Shown here: piece after piece, positions 27,038-35,850 of the stretch
Layout of the letters: each line of letters begins with the position of its first letter
Numbering within the stretch: the stretch's first letter is position 1
Assembly (NCBI RefSeq): GCF_005434915.1
Contig: NZ_SKCG01000004.1
Location: 124,001-188,000, forward strand
Direction of reading: 5' to 3'
Length of the DNA stretch: 64,000 bases
Source: Aurantiacibacter suaedae
GTDB lineage: Bacteria > Pseudomonadota > Alphaproteobacteria > Sphingomonadales > Sphingomonadaceae
Made by a program: the position numbers and the translations under genes
The notes under the pieces: model-generated
What the model saw: the letters and a program-made list of their open reading frames with translations, nothing else
The model's database searches: none
What the model was told of the DNA's origin: nothing

Positions 27038-28072
27038 ATGAAGCCAGCCCGAGTACTCGTCGTCGATGACTCAGCCGCCATGCGCGCGCTGTTCTGCGAC
27101 ATTCTCGATCAGGCCAAGGGAGTCGAAGTTGTCGGCACGGCCTCCAGTGCCGCCGAAGCGCGCGACAAGATTCCCGACTGTCGCCCCAATGTCCTCACGC
27201 TCGACGTGGAGATGCCGGGGATGACCGGGATGGAATTCCTTGCCGAACTTATGGAAGAAGACCCGATCGCGGTCGTCATGCTTTCGAGTGTGGCGCAGGA
27301 CGGTTCGGGAACCGCCGCCAAGGCGCTCGCCCTGGGCGCTGTGGACTGCTTCCCCAAGCCGCTCCACACCTCGCCCGAGGAGTTCAAGAAGACCGTCGCC
27401 AAGCTTGGTAGCATCGTCCAGAAGGCAGCCAACACCGATATGGAGGCGCACAAGGCCTCGCTCGGCGCTGGCGGCGGCGCGACCGCGGGCGCGGCGGCCG
27501 ACTACGACAACGATGGACGCCTCGTCTTGCTCGCAGCCGGTTCGGACAGCCTCGAAACGGTGCGGTCGGTGATCGCGGCCATGCCTGCAAATTGCCCGCC
27601 CACGGTGATCCTTCTGGATGCCGATGAAGATGTGGTCGAGCGCGCGGTCGATCGCCTGCGTCCGTCTGTCGCCTGCAAGATCGAAAACGCCGAAGATGGC
27701 GCGATGGTCATGCCGGGCACGGTTTACCTTGCCTACGACAAGAGCAAGCACATCGCGATCGAGGATGACTTTGCGCTGATGATCAAGCTGGTGGACCGCG
27801 ATCCGGTCGCTGGCTTCCGCCCCTCGGCCGATCTGATGTTCGCCAGCGCTGCACGCGCCGGGTGCCCGACGCTGGCCGGAATGCTCGAAAAGGGCAGCGA
27901 CGATGGCGCCAAGGGCCTGATGGCGCTTGGCAAGACGGGCGCGCAGGTATTCCTTGAATCCGGCTCCAACGGCACGGCTGCGGGCCTGCTCGACAAGTTC
28001 GACGAAGTGGCGACCAGCGAAGTGCCCGACTGGCTGCTGGGCGCGACTGCCAAGGGCCGCAAGGCGGCCTGA
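27038..28072 (+). CDS. CheB paralogue with an intact receiver and a degenerate methylesterase domain
   Basis: This 344-residue protein aligns with CheB along its length. The receiver is intact (DD at 10-11, Asp56 in VLTLDVEMPGMTGM, Lys in DCFPKPLH). In the C-terminal domain (about 160-320) the fold landmarks remain, but the catalytic Ser position of GASTGG is Gly168 in LLAAGSDSLE and the His of VIVQHVN is Asp194 in VILLDAD; only the Asp of DDGAKG (289) is kept. It is therefore probably catalytically dead and acts as a phosphorylation-dependent binding protein or phosphate sink. It diverges from the che operon. Confidence 0.8.
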   Translation: MKPARVLVVDDSAAMRALFCDILDQAKGVEVVGTASSAAEARDKIPDCRPNVLTLDVEMPGMTGMEFLAELMEEDPIAVVMLSSVAQDGSGTAAKALALGAVDCFPKPLHTSPEEFKKTVAKLGSIVQKAANTDMEAHKASLGAGGGATAGAAADYDNDGRLVLLAAGSDSLETVRSVIAAMPANCPPTVILLDADEDVVERAVDRLRPSVACKIENAEDGAMVMPGTVYLAYDKSKHIAIEDDFALMIKLVDRDPVAGFRPSADLMFASAARAGCPTLAGMLEKGSDDGAKGLMALGKTGAQVFLESGSNGTAAGLLDKFDEVATSEVPDWLLGATAKGRKAA

Positions 28073-28121
28073 CCTTATGAGCGTGGGTCGCCGGAGTAAC
28101 ACCGGCGACCCTGCACTCCAA

Positions 28122-29525
28122 TCAGATGGGGTAGTGACCGCCCTCGGTGGACACAGTGACCCAGCGCAGCTCGGTGAAGCTGTCGATCCCGGCCTTGCCG
28201 CCGAACCGGCCGTAGCCCGAAGCCTTTACCCCGCCGAACGGCATCTGCGCCTCGTCCGACACGGTCGACGAGTTGATGTGGCAGATGCCTGCCTGGATCT
28301 GCTTGGCCAGACGCAGGCCCTTGGCCACATCCTTCGTAAAGATCGCTGAACTCAGGCCATACTGCGTATCGTTGGCCAGCTCGATCGCGTGCGCCTCGTC
28401 ACGCGCGCGGATCATGCCGACCACCGGGCCGAAGCTCTCGTCGCGGAACAGCTTCATCTCGGGCGTCACTTTGTCGACGAGGTGCGCGGGCATCAGCACA
28501 TTGTGCGTGGTTTCGCCGCCGGTCAGCAGCTCGGCCCCATGCGAAAGCGCATCGTCGATCAGGCTCTTGCAGTGATTGACAGTCTTCGCGTCGACCACCG
28601 CGCCGAGCGGCGTGGTGCCCTCGGTCGGATCGCCGACCGGCATCGATTCCACCTTGGCCTTGAACTTGGCGGCAAACTCGTCGGCCACCGCCTCTTCGAC
28701 GATGATCCGCTCGGTGCTCATGCAGATCTGGCCCTGGTTCATATAGGCGCCGAACGCCGCCGCCTTCACCGCCTCATCAAGGTCGGCATCGGCGAGAATA
28801 ACCATCGGCGCCTTGCCGCCCAATTCGAGCAGGCAGGGCTTCAGATGCTCGGCAGCGCGCTTGGCGATGATTCTGCCCACGGCAGTCGACCCGGTGAAGT
28901 TGATGCGGCGCACTTCAGGCGCATCGATCAGCGCACCGACTACTTCGGCGGCATCCTCAGGCGCATTGGTAACGACGTTGACCACGCCCTCGGGGAACCC
29001 TGCCTCGGCAAAGGCTTCGATGATCAGCGCATGGGTGCGCGGGCAGCTTTCACTGGCTTTCAGGATCACCGCGTTCCCGCAGGCGAGCGGCACGGCGATG
29101 GCGCGCACGCCGAGGATGATCGGAGCATTCCACGGGGCAATGCCAAGGATCACTCCAACCGGCTCGCGCAGGGCCATGCACAGCTTGCCCGGATAGTCCG
29201 ACGGGATAACCTCGCCCGAAATCTGCGTGGTGATGGCGCCGGCCTCGCGGATCATGCTGGCAGCAAGGCCAAGGTTGAACATCGCCCAGCCAGCAGTTGC
29301 GCCGATTTCGCCCATCATCGCCGAGACGAATTCGTCTTTCTTCGCCATCAGCGCATCGGCGGCCTTGTTGAGCACGGCGCGGCGCGCGTTCGGGCCCTGC
29401 TTCGACCACTCTTCGAATCCGGTCTGCGCCTTCGCGGCAACGGCCGGGATATCGCCCGCTTTCATGGCCTCGGCCGAAGAGGCGGTGGCGCCGGTCATGG
29501 GATTAAGGCGTTCGAACTTGGACAT
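28122..29525 (-). CDS. NAD(P)-dependent aldehyde dehydrogenase (vanillin/salicylaldehyde dehydrogenase-like)
   Basis: This 467-residue aldehyde dehydrogenase has the catalytic Cys in NQGQICMSTERI, general-base Glu in LLELGGKAPM, the cofactor loop INFTGSTAVGR and IAPWNAPIILGVRA. The pattern is nearest to enzymes acting on aromatic aldehydes such as vanillin or salicylaldehyde, but substrate assignment is inference. GGAGG lies 6 nt before the ATG. A TetR gene and a palindrome lie upstream, suggesting substrate-induced control. Confidence 0.92.
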   Translation of the reverse strand: MSKFERLNPMTGATASSAEAMKAGDIPAVAAKAQTGFEEWSKQGPNARRAVLNKAADALMAKKDEFVSAMMGEIGATAGWAMFNLGLAASMIREAGAITTQISGEVIPSDYPGKLCMALREPVGVILGIAPWNAPIILGVRAIAVPLACGNAVILKASESCPRTHALIIEAFAEAGFPEGVVNVVTNAPEDAAEVVGALIDAPEVRRINFTGSTAVGRIIAKRAAEHLKPCLLELGGKAPMVILADADLDEAVKAAAFGAYMNQGQICMSTERIIVEEAVADEFAAKFKAKVESMPVGDPTEGTTPLGAVVDAKTVNHCKSLIDDALSHGAELLTGGETTHNVLMPAHLVDKVTPEMKLFRDESFGPVVGMIRARDEAHAIELANDTQYGLSSAIFTKDVAKGLRLAKQIQAGICHINSSTVSDEAQMPFGGVKASGYGRFGGKAGIDSFTELRWVTVSTEGGHYPI

Positions 29526-29609
29526 GGCATTCCTCCGGTTTGCGTGCGCATTCGCTCGTGATGCGCACGCGGCAGTTCAGTGCGGCGCGCCGTTTTGCGC
29601 CCGTCATAA

Positions 29610-29626
29610 TGTTATTAGCTATAACA
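29610..29626. promoter_or_regulatory. Candidate TetR operator upstream of the aldehyde dehydrogenase
   Basis: TGTTAT-TAGCT-ATAACA is a perfect 17-bp inverted repeat with a 5-bp centre, 85 bp upstream of the aldehyde dehydrogenase start. Its size and AT content fit a TetR-dimer operator, and the nearest regulator is the TetR gene at 29994-30569. No second copy was seen at the TetR promoter. Confidence 0.45.
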
Positions 29627-29694
29627 ACCGCCCGAGCCAAGCCGGATCGCACACTATGACCGGCTTCGGCCTAGTCGGCAGTCAGATCGCCTAT

Positions 29695-29931
29695 CTACCA
29701 GGCGATCATGTCCTCGGCGCTGGCGTCGCCAGCGTAGCCTGCCTGCATCTGGCTTACCGCTATGGCAGTGCGATGGACATAGGCCTCGTCGTTTTCCTCG
29801 CCGGGTGCGGGCGCATCGGCGGTGATGTCAGGCGTGAGCGACTTGTAGACGAAGCGTTGGCATCTTGCGTGGGAATTGGGTCACGTATTGTCCTGCAAGA
29901 AAGTCCGGATCTAGTCGCCGGACTGTCGCGA
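29695..29931 (-). pseudogene. Decayed 3' remnant of an unidentified gene
   Basis: The minus strand has a coding-like stretch ending at a TAG (29695-29697). Its C-terminal part reads RFVYKSLTPDITAD, then a Pro/Glu-rich turn, EAYVHRTAIAVSQMQAGYAG and SAEDMIAW. No ATG, GTG or TTG start lies upstream in this frame, which meets a TGA about 14 codons before RFVYK. The coding-like sequence appears to continue in another frame (LDPDFLAGQYVTQFPRKMP), as expected for a single-base indel. The original protein is not recognised; the DMIAW ending is weakly reminiscent of Rieske aromatic-ring dioxygenase alpha subunits, which would suit the aldehyde dehydrogenase context. Confidence 0.4.
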
Positions 29932-29993
29932 AAGGCCTGCCTCCGGTGAGGTCGGCGCGGTCCCACCCTCCAGACGTCTGACCCCTAGCCGGA

Positions 29994-30569
29994 TCACCTG
30001 CGCAAGGCGGCGTGAGCGAAGCGCACAAGGTATTCGAGTTCCTCCTCCTTGCTGACGCCGACCATACGCCGACCGCGCGGCGGCGGGCCGAGCGCGGCGG
30101 CGGAAATGAAGCGGATGCGGGCGCGCATTTCGGCTTCGTCAAGCTCTGGGCAAAGCGGCAGCAGCAGCGCCCGCAGCTTGCGGCTGAAGGGCGAGGAGGC
30201 AGCGATCACGGCAGCGCCGAGGCCGCCCTCTGCGTGGGAGGATATCTCGTCGATTACCACCAGCGCACGTCCGCCAGCAGTAAAGGCGGCCTCCATCAGC
30301 AGCGAGCCAAGCCAGCCGCGCAGGATATCGTCGAGACCGCCAAGCTGGTCCAACCCCTCCCATGCAGCGAGGATCGGCTCCAAGTTGCGATCGCGCACTT
30401 TTTCGAGCAGCGTACCGAGCGAGCCGAAGTGATAGGTCACCAAGGTCGGGTTGAGCCCGGCCACATCCCCCACCTTGCGCACCGACAGCCCGGTAATTCC
30501 GCGCTGGACGAGGATCTGCTCGGCGGCGGCGAGCAGTTTGGAGCGGGTGGCGCTTTGCGGAGGGCTCAT
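29994..30569 (-). CDS. TetR-family transcriptional regulator
   Basis: This 191-residue regulator has the TetR N-terminal helix-turn-helix (RSKLLAAAEQILVQRGITGLSVRKVGDVAGLNPTLVTYHFGSLGTLLEKV, seen as three helices with YHFGS at the recognition-helix end) and a helical ligand domain. It lies upstream, in the same orientation, of the gene remnant and the aldehyde dehydrogenase, so that dehydrogenase and the divergent transporter are its plausible targets. The ligand is unknown. Confidence 0.88.
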   Translation of the reverse strand: MSPPQSATRSKLLAAAEQILVQRGITGLSVRKVGDVAGLNPTLVTYHFGSLGTLLEKVRDRNLEPILAAWEGLDQLGGLDDILRGWLGSLLMEAAFTAGGRALVVIDEISSHAEGGLGAAVIAASSPFSRKLRALLLPLCPELDEAEMRARIRFISAAALGPPPRGRRMVGVSKEEELEYLVRFAHAALRR

Positions 30570-30697
30570 CCGCGCAAGGCTAACGACACCAGAGCCACGA
30601 GAAAACCCCGCTACCTCTCGGCAAGCGCGAATTGCGATTGATCGCCGGCATCTGCGGCTCTAGCGAGCTTGCTCGCCCCATAATCGAAAGCCCCCAA

Positions 30698-31672
30698 GTG
30701 AAGGCCCTTCTCGCCCGTCTCAGGATCGATCCCTTTATCCTGCTGCTGCTGGCCACGGTTGGCCTTGCTTCGCTGCTGCCTGCACGGGGGCTGGGCGCGG
30801 ACATTGCCGGAGGCGCTGCCGACATCGGCATCGTGCTGCTGTTCTTCCTTCACGGCGCGCGGCTCTCGCGGCAGGCGGTGATCGACGGCGCACGGCACTG
30901 GCGGCTTCATGCCACGGTCGGAGCGGTAACATATGGGGTGTTTCCGCTGCTCGGCCTGGGCATTGCGCTGTTGCCGTTTCTCGATCCGTGGCTGCGCACC
31001 GGGCTGGTGTTTCTCACGCTGTTGCCTTCCACCGTGCAAAGCTCGATCGCCTTTACCGCAATGGCGCGCGGGAATGTCGCAGGCGCGGTATGCAGCGCGG
31101 CCTTTTCGAACCTGGCCGGCATCGTGATCACGCCGGTGCTGGTGGCGCTGCTGCTCACCGGCGAACAGGGCGGGATCTCGGGCAAGGCTGTGCTGACCAT
31201 TGTCGTGCAACTGCTGCTGCCGTTTCTGGCAGGGCACCTGTTGCAACCGCTGATCGGAAGCTGGATCAAGCGGCAGCGGGCGCTGCTCTTGGTGGTGGAT
31301 CGCGGCTCGGTGCTGCTGGTTGTCTATGCCGCATTCTCCGCAGCCGTGGTGGAGGGGCTGTGGTCGCGGGTGTCGCCCGCCGACATGCTGCTGATCCTCG
31401 CCCTGTCAGCGGTGCTGCTCGCCTTCGTGCTGACCATGACGGCATTGCTCGGCCGCTGGCTCGGCTTTGCGCGCGAGGACGTGATCGTGCTGCAATTCTG
31501 CGGCTCGAAGAAGAGCCTTGCCACCGGGGTGCCGATGGCGGGCGTGCTGTTCCCGGCGGCCACCGTGGGCGCGGTGATCTTGCCGCTGATGGTGTTCCAC
31601 CAGTTGCAGCTTATGGTCTGCGCTGTGCTCGCCGCGCGCTATGGCCGCAAGGCAGACGAGCAGGCGGAGTAA
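30698..31672 (+). CDS. Bile acid:sodium symporter (BASS/SBF-like) transporter
   Basis: This 324-residue membrane protein with about ten hydrophobic segments matches the bacterial SBF-like family: PFILLLLATVGLASLLPARG, IVLLFFLHGARLSRQAV, LLPSTVQSSIAFTAMARGNVAGA (the substrate/sodium crossover region) and QFCGSKKSLATGVPMAGVLF. These import organic anions with sodium. The start is placed at a GTG with a poor ribosome binding site; a TTG 66 nt upstream is possible. It diverges from the TetR gene. Confidence 0.87.
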   Translation: MKALLARLRIDPFILLLLATVGLASLLPARGLGADIAGGAADIGIVLLFFLHGARLSRQAVIDGARHWRLHATVGAVTYGVFPLLGLGIALLPFLDPWLRTGLVFLTLLPSTVQSSIAFTAMARGNVAGAVCSAAFSNLAGIVITPVLVALLLTGEQGGISGKAVLTIVVQLLLPFLAGHLLQPLIGSWIKRQRALLLVVDRGSVLLVVYAAFSAAVVEGLWSRVSPADMLLILALSAVLLAFVLTMTALLGRWLGFAREDVIVLQFCGSKKSLATGVPMAGVLFPAATVGAVILPLMVFHQLQLMVCAVLAARYGRKADEQAE

Positions 31673-31745
31673 GCGTGCGCCTTTGCCCCGGCCCTGCACC
31701 CTTCCCTGTCATAAAGGTGCCATCCCCAAGGCCGAAGGCGACCCG

Positions 31746-33419
31746 ATGACCATGCGCCTCCTCTCCGCTTCGCTTGCCGTTCTCGCCCTCTCGGCCTGCG
31801 CGAGCCTGCCCGAACCAGCGCCGGCCCCGGTGGCCGTGCGCATCATTGCGCTGAACGATTTTCACGGCGCGCTTCTTCCTGCGACGCAGGAGACCCGGTT
31901 CGCAGGCCAAAACGGCCCCCAGAGCGCACTTCTCGGCGGCGCAGCGCGGCTGGGCGCGACCATTGCCCGCCTGCGCGCCGAACAGCCCGACAGCCTGGTG
32001 GTGGCGGCAGGCGACCTGATCGGGGCCAGCCCGGTGATCTCGCAACAATTTCTCGACGAGCCCGCCATCGCCGCACTGAGCCTCGCCGGGCTCGACGTAG
32101 CCTCGGTCGGCAACCACGAGTTCGACCGGGGCATTGCCGAGCTGCGGCGGATGCAGGATGGCGGCTGCGAAGCCTATACTTCTCGCAAACCCTGCGCGCT
32201 TGAGCCCTTTGCCGGTGCCTCGTTCCGCTACCTTGCGGGCAACATCACCGATGCGGACGGCGCAACGCTGTTTCCCGGCACGGCTCTGCGCGAAGTGGGC
32301 GGCGCCAAGATCGGTTTCATCGGACTCACGCTCAAGGATACCCCGCAACTCGTCTCGTCCTCGGCCATCGCGGGATACAGCTTCGGCGACGAGGCCGAGG
32401 CGGCTAACCGGCTCGCGGCAGGCCTCAAGGCCGAGGGGGCCGACGCCGTGGTGCTGCTGATCCACGAGGGCGCGCAGGTCGATCCCACGCTCAACGTCAG
32501 CGGCTGCCCCGGCCTGTCGGGCGCGATCGTGCCGATCCTCGAACGGCTTGATCCGGCGATCGGGCTGGTCGTTTCGGGCCACACCCATCAGGCTTATAGC
32601 TGCAAGGTCGGCGGGCGCACGCTGACCAGCGCCGGGCGCTATGGCGGTTTCGTGACTCAGATCGACATGGCGATCGACCCCGCCAGCGACACGGTGCTCT
32701 CGCTCAGCGCGCACAACGTGCCCGTTACGCAAGAGGCCGGGGAAGACCCCGCAATCGCCGCACTGGTGGCCCGCTATGTCGCGGCGAGCGAGGCCATTGC
32801 CGAGCGCCCGGTCGGCAGCTGGCAGCTTGTTGAAGGCGGCGACGAAACCTGCCTAGACAGCCCCGCCGACCGGCTTGTGGCCGACGCCCAGCTTGCCGCG
32901 ACGCGTGATCTTGAAGGCGGCCCGGCCGATATCGCCTTCCTCAACTCCGGCGGCGTGCGCACCGATCTGCCGCCGGGCGCGAGCGGCACGATGACCTACG
33001 GCGACGCGCTGGCCATGCAGCCCTTCGCCAACTCAGTACTGGTGGTCGAAATGCCTGGCAGCGCGATCAAGGCCGTGCTCGAAGAACAGTTCTGCGAAGC
33101 CGCGGACGGCACCGTCGCCACCTGCCATTCGGCGCTGCTCCCCTCGCAAGGTTTCGCCTACAGCTTCGACCGCAGCCAGCCCGCTGGCGAGCGCATCGTG
33201 TCCGTCACGCTGAATGGCAAGCCGCTCGATCCGGCAAAGACCTACCGCGTCGCGATCAACAACTTCCTCGCCGAGGGAGGCGACGGGTTTGCCACCTTCA
33301 CCCGTTTTTCCGTAATCGACGATGCGGGCATCGATGTCGATGCGCTGGAGACCTGGCTCGCACCGGGGGCCTCGATCCCGCCGTGCGGACGTATCCGCGA
33401 TCTCAGTCGGCAGCCGTAA
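31746..33419 (+). CDS. 5'-nucleotidase / bifunctional metallophosphatase lipoprotein
   Basis: This 557-residue protein has a lipoprotein signal (lipobox LSAC, Cys18) and so is probably periplasmic and membrane-anchored. The metallophosphatase domain has the di-metal ligands in IIALNDFHG, VVAAGDLIGASP, VGNHEFDRG and VSGHTHQAY. The C-terminal nucleotide-specificity domain includes DIAFLNSGGVRTDLPPG and TYGDALAMQPFANSVL. It should release phosphate and nucleosides from extracellular nucleotides or UDP-sugars. It lies 73 bp after the transporter gene and its end overlaps the convergent peptidase gene by 17 bp. Confidence 0.93.
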   Translation: MTMRLLSASLAVLALSACASLPEPAPAPVAVRIIALNDFHGALLPATQETRFAGQNGPQSALLGGAARLGATIARLRAEQPDSLVVAAGDLIGASPVISQQFLDEPAIAALSLAGLDVASVGNHEFDRGIAELRRMQDGGCEAYTSRKPCALEPFAGASFRYLAGNITDADGATLFPGTALREVGGAKIGFIGLTLKDTPQLVSSSAIAGYSFGDEAEAANRLAAGLKAEGADAVVLLIHEGAQVDPTLNVSGCPGLSGAIVPILERLDPAIGLVVSGHTHQAYSCKVGGRTLTSAGRYGGFVTQIDMAIDPASDTVLSLSAHNVPVTQEAGEDPAIAALVARYVAASEAIAERPVGSWQLVEGGDETCLDSPADRLVADAQLAATRDLEGGPADIAFLNSGGVRTDLPPGASGTMTYGDALAMQPFANSVLVVEMPGSAIKAVLEEQFCEAADGTVATCHSALLPSQGFAYSFDRSQPAGERIVSVTLNGKPLDPAKTYRVAINNFLAEGGDGFATFTRFSVIDDAGIDVDALETWLAPGASIPPCGRIRDLSRQP

Positions 33420-35631
33420 CCCGGTCGAGGAAGTCCTGCATCGTCAGCGTGCGGTGGATCAGGATATCCTTGCCCTGAAACCCGTGCGCCTGCCCCGGAT
33501 AAACCGCCGTGTCGAACGGCACCCGCGCCTGCTGAAGCGCGGCAAACAGCCGCACGGCATTGTCGAACACCACATTGTCGTCGCTCATGCCGTGGATCAC
33601 CAGCAGCGGATCGGCAATCTCGCCCGCGCGGGGCAGCACGTCGGCGGCCTCGTAAACCTCGGGCACTTCGCGCGGATCGCCCAGATAGCGCTCGGTATAG
33701 GCGGTGTCGTAAAGCCCCCACTCGGTAACCGGCGCACCTGAAATGCCGCCGGCGAAAGCGCCCGGCGCGGCTTCGAGCAGCTTCAGCGTCATGTAGCCGC
33801 CATAGGACCAGCCCTCGACCACGATCCGCTCGGCATCGGCCCAGCTCTGCTGCTTGAGCCAGTCCAGCCCCGCCAGCTGATCCTCCACCTCGACCGTGCC
33901 GAACGCCTGATAGAGCGGCTCCTCGAACGCGCGGCCCCGGTTGCCCGAACCGCGATTGTCGAGCCGGAAGATCGCATAGCCCTGCTCCACCCACCAGCGG
34001 TCAAGCGGCGAGGCCCAATAGCGCGCAACGCGCTGGGCATGGGGGCCGCCATAGACCTCGAAGATCACCGGGAACGGGCCTTCGCCCTCAGGCTTCAGTG
34101 CTTCCCAGTGAAGTACCTGGCCGTCCGACGCTGTGAGCGTGCCATAGTCGGGCTCGCGCAGCAGTTGGGCATAGGGAGCGAAGGGATGGCCCGCTTGAAT
34201 CGCGTTCTGTTCGATCCAGGCGAGCCGCTTGCCGGTGTTGTCCGCCAGATAGATCTGTGGCGGCTGCACTGGGCTCTGGCGCTGGATAATCAGCCGCGTG
34301 CCGGTGCGATCAAGCCCGCCGCTGTTCCAGTAGCCGCGCTCGGTCAGCCGCTGCGGTTCGCCCGTGCCATCGAGCCGCACCGAATAGATATGCCGTTCAA
34401 GCGGGGTCTCGCGGTTGCCGGTGACATAGGCGCGCCCGTTCGCCTCATCGACACCGGCGAGCCCGCTCACCACCCAGTCGCCGCGCGTAAGCTGGGTCAG
34501 TTCGCCTTCCTTCCAGCGGTAAAGGTGCATGAAACCCTCGCGCTCCGACAGCCACAGGAAGCCGCCGCTCTTCAGCGCGCGCAGCCCGGCTTCGCCGCCC
34601 TGCCCAAACCCGCTTGAGGCGAGGTTGACGAAAGTGTCGGACGTTTCGCTGAGCAGCACCTGCGAGGCGCCCGTCGCCGGATCGACCTCAAGCAGATCGA
34701 GCCGCTTCTGGTCGCGGCTGAGGCGGCCAACCCACAGCGTCTGCCCATCCGCCGACCAGTAGACGCGGGCGAGATAGGCATCGGGATTGTCTCCGAGATC
34801 GACCTTCACCCGCTCGCTGCCATCGGGGCGCATCACGAAAAGCTCGACCAGCGCATTATCCGTCCCGGCACGCGGATAACGCTGTGCGATCAGCGACGAA
34901 CCTTCTGCGCCAATCGCCAGCCGCTGGACCACGTCCACCCCACTTTCATCGACCCGCGCCACCGCGAGGTGGCTGTCGTCGGGGCTCCACCAGTGGCCGC
35001 TCGAACGGTCCAGCTCCTCCTGCGCGACAAATTCGGCCGAGCCCCAGGTAACGGTGTCGCTCGCGCCTTCGGTGAGGCGATGCTCCGCGCCCGTGGCGGT
35101 CTCCACGACATAGAGATCGCCTTCGCGCACGAAGCTCGCATAGCGGCCCGTTTCGGAAAGCTTGGCATCAAGCTCGCCCGCCTCGGTGTCGGTCAGCTGG
35201 CGCGGCGCGCCTTCAAGCGGGGCGAGCCACAGGTCGCCATCGATGGGCACCAGCAGCGCCTTGCCATCCGGACCCCAATCGTAGGAAATGATGCCGCGCG
35301 TTCCGGCCAGCCGCATCCGTTCACGGCGCATCTTCTCCTCTTCGGAGATTTCGCGCCCGCCCAGCGCCTCGCTGTCGACCAGCATCCGCTCCTCGCCGGT
35401 GGCTGTGTCGATGGCCCAGAGGTCATAACGCTGCCGATCGTCGGCGCGCGGCTTCAGCAGTGTGGCGTAGCGGCCATCGGGCGAAAGCTGCAATCCGCGC
35501 GGCGTGGAGCCGGAAAGCGACGGGCTGCCGAACACCGCATCAAGCGTGAGATCTTCGGCTTCGTTGTCCTGCGCCTGCGCGGCGCTCGATACTAATGCCA
35601 AGGCTGCGATCCAATGCCATTTGTGAGTCAT
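33403..35631 (-). CDS. Dipeptidyl-peptidase IV-type S9 prolyl oligopeptidase, exported
   Basis: This 742-residue protein has a Sec signal peptide (MTHKWHWIAALALVSSAAQAQ), a DPP-IV N-terminal beta-propeller (LQLSPDGRYATLLKPR, ISYDWGPDGKALLVP, SGHWWSPDDSHLAVARVDES with a substrate-binding region) and a C-terminal alpha/beta hydrolase. The triad is visible: Ser in VVEGWSYGGYMTLK, Asp in IHGMSDDNVVF and His in PGQAHGF. It should cleave dipeptides ending in Pro or Ala from periplasmic peptides. It is monocistronic and convergent with the nucleotidase. Confidence 0.95.
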   Translation of the reverse strand: MTHKWHWIAALALVSSAAQAQDNEAEDLTLDAVFGSPSLSGSTPRGLQLSPDGRYATLLKPRADDRQRYDLWAIDTATGEERMLVDSEALGGREISEEEKMRRERMRLAGTRGIISYDWGPDGKALLVPIDGDLWLAPLEGAPRQLTDTEAGELDAKLSETGRYASFVREGDLYVVETATGAEHRLTEGASDTVTWGSAEFVAQEELDRSSGHWWSPDDSHLAVARVDESGVDVVQRLAIGAEGSSLIAQRYPRAGTDNALVELFVMRPDGSERVKVDLGDNPDAYLARVYWSADGQTLWVGRLSRDQKRLDLLEVDPATGASQVLLSETSDTFVNLASSGFGQGGEAGLRALKSGGFLWLSEREGFMHLYRWKEGELTQLTRGDWVVSGLAGVDEANGRAYVTGNRETPLERHIYSVRLDGTGEPQRLTERGYWNSGGLDRTGTRLIIQRQSPVQPPQIYLADNTGKRLAWIEQNAIQAGHPFAPYAQLLREPDYGTLTASDGQVLHWEALKPEGEGPFPVIFEVYGGPHAQRVARYWASPLDRWWVEQGYAIFRLDNRGSGNRGRAFEEPLYQAFGTVEVEDQLAGLDWLKQQSWADAERIVVEGWSYGGYMTLKLLEAAPGAFAGGISGAPVTEWGLYDTAYTERYLGDPREVPEVYEAADVLPRAGEIADPLLVIHGMSDDNVVFDNAVRLFAALQQARVPFDTAVYPGQAHGFQGKDILIHRTLTMQDFLDRVTAAD

Positions 35632-35730
35632 GGCCGAGGGATACCCCAAGGGCGCTGGCCCGGATAGCCCTTGCAGGATCATGGGAAACCATTGGTGAGC
35701 GACACGATCAGCCTCGCCCCGCCGTCTCGA

Positions 35731-35850
35731 TCAGTCTAACCCGCTCATCAGGAACCACAGCAATACTGTCGAGGTCACCAGGAAGCTCACGCCGGCGAAG
35801 ATCAGCGCGTCGCCGTGGACATACCACCAAGACGTCTTATCCCGCTTCAT
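35731..35850 (-). CDS. 39-residue single-span membrane protein at the end of the RND efflux operon
   Basis: A short frame starts at an ATG inside the last codons of the outer-membrane channel gene (14-bp overlap) with GGAGAG 6 nt upstream, and ends at a TAG. It encodes a charged N-terminus (MKRDKTSWWYVHGD), one hydrophobic helix (IFAGVSFLVTSTVLLWFL) and ends MSGLD. The overlap, ribosome binding site and clean topology support it as a real gene. I know no family. By position it might be a small pump-associated protein, in the manner of AcrZ with AcrB, which is a suggestion only. Confidence 0.65.
   Translation of the reverse strand: MKRDKTSWWYVHGDALIFAGVSFLVTSTVLLWFLMSGLD

Noticed and set aside
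26706-27041. A 111-codon plus-strand frame in the chemotaxis intergenic region
   Set aside because: It runs into the start of the CheB-like gene, its residue composition is atypical and no ribosome binding site supports it.
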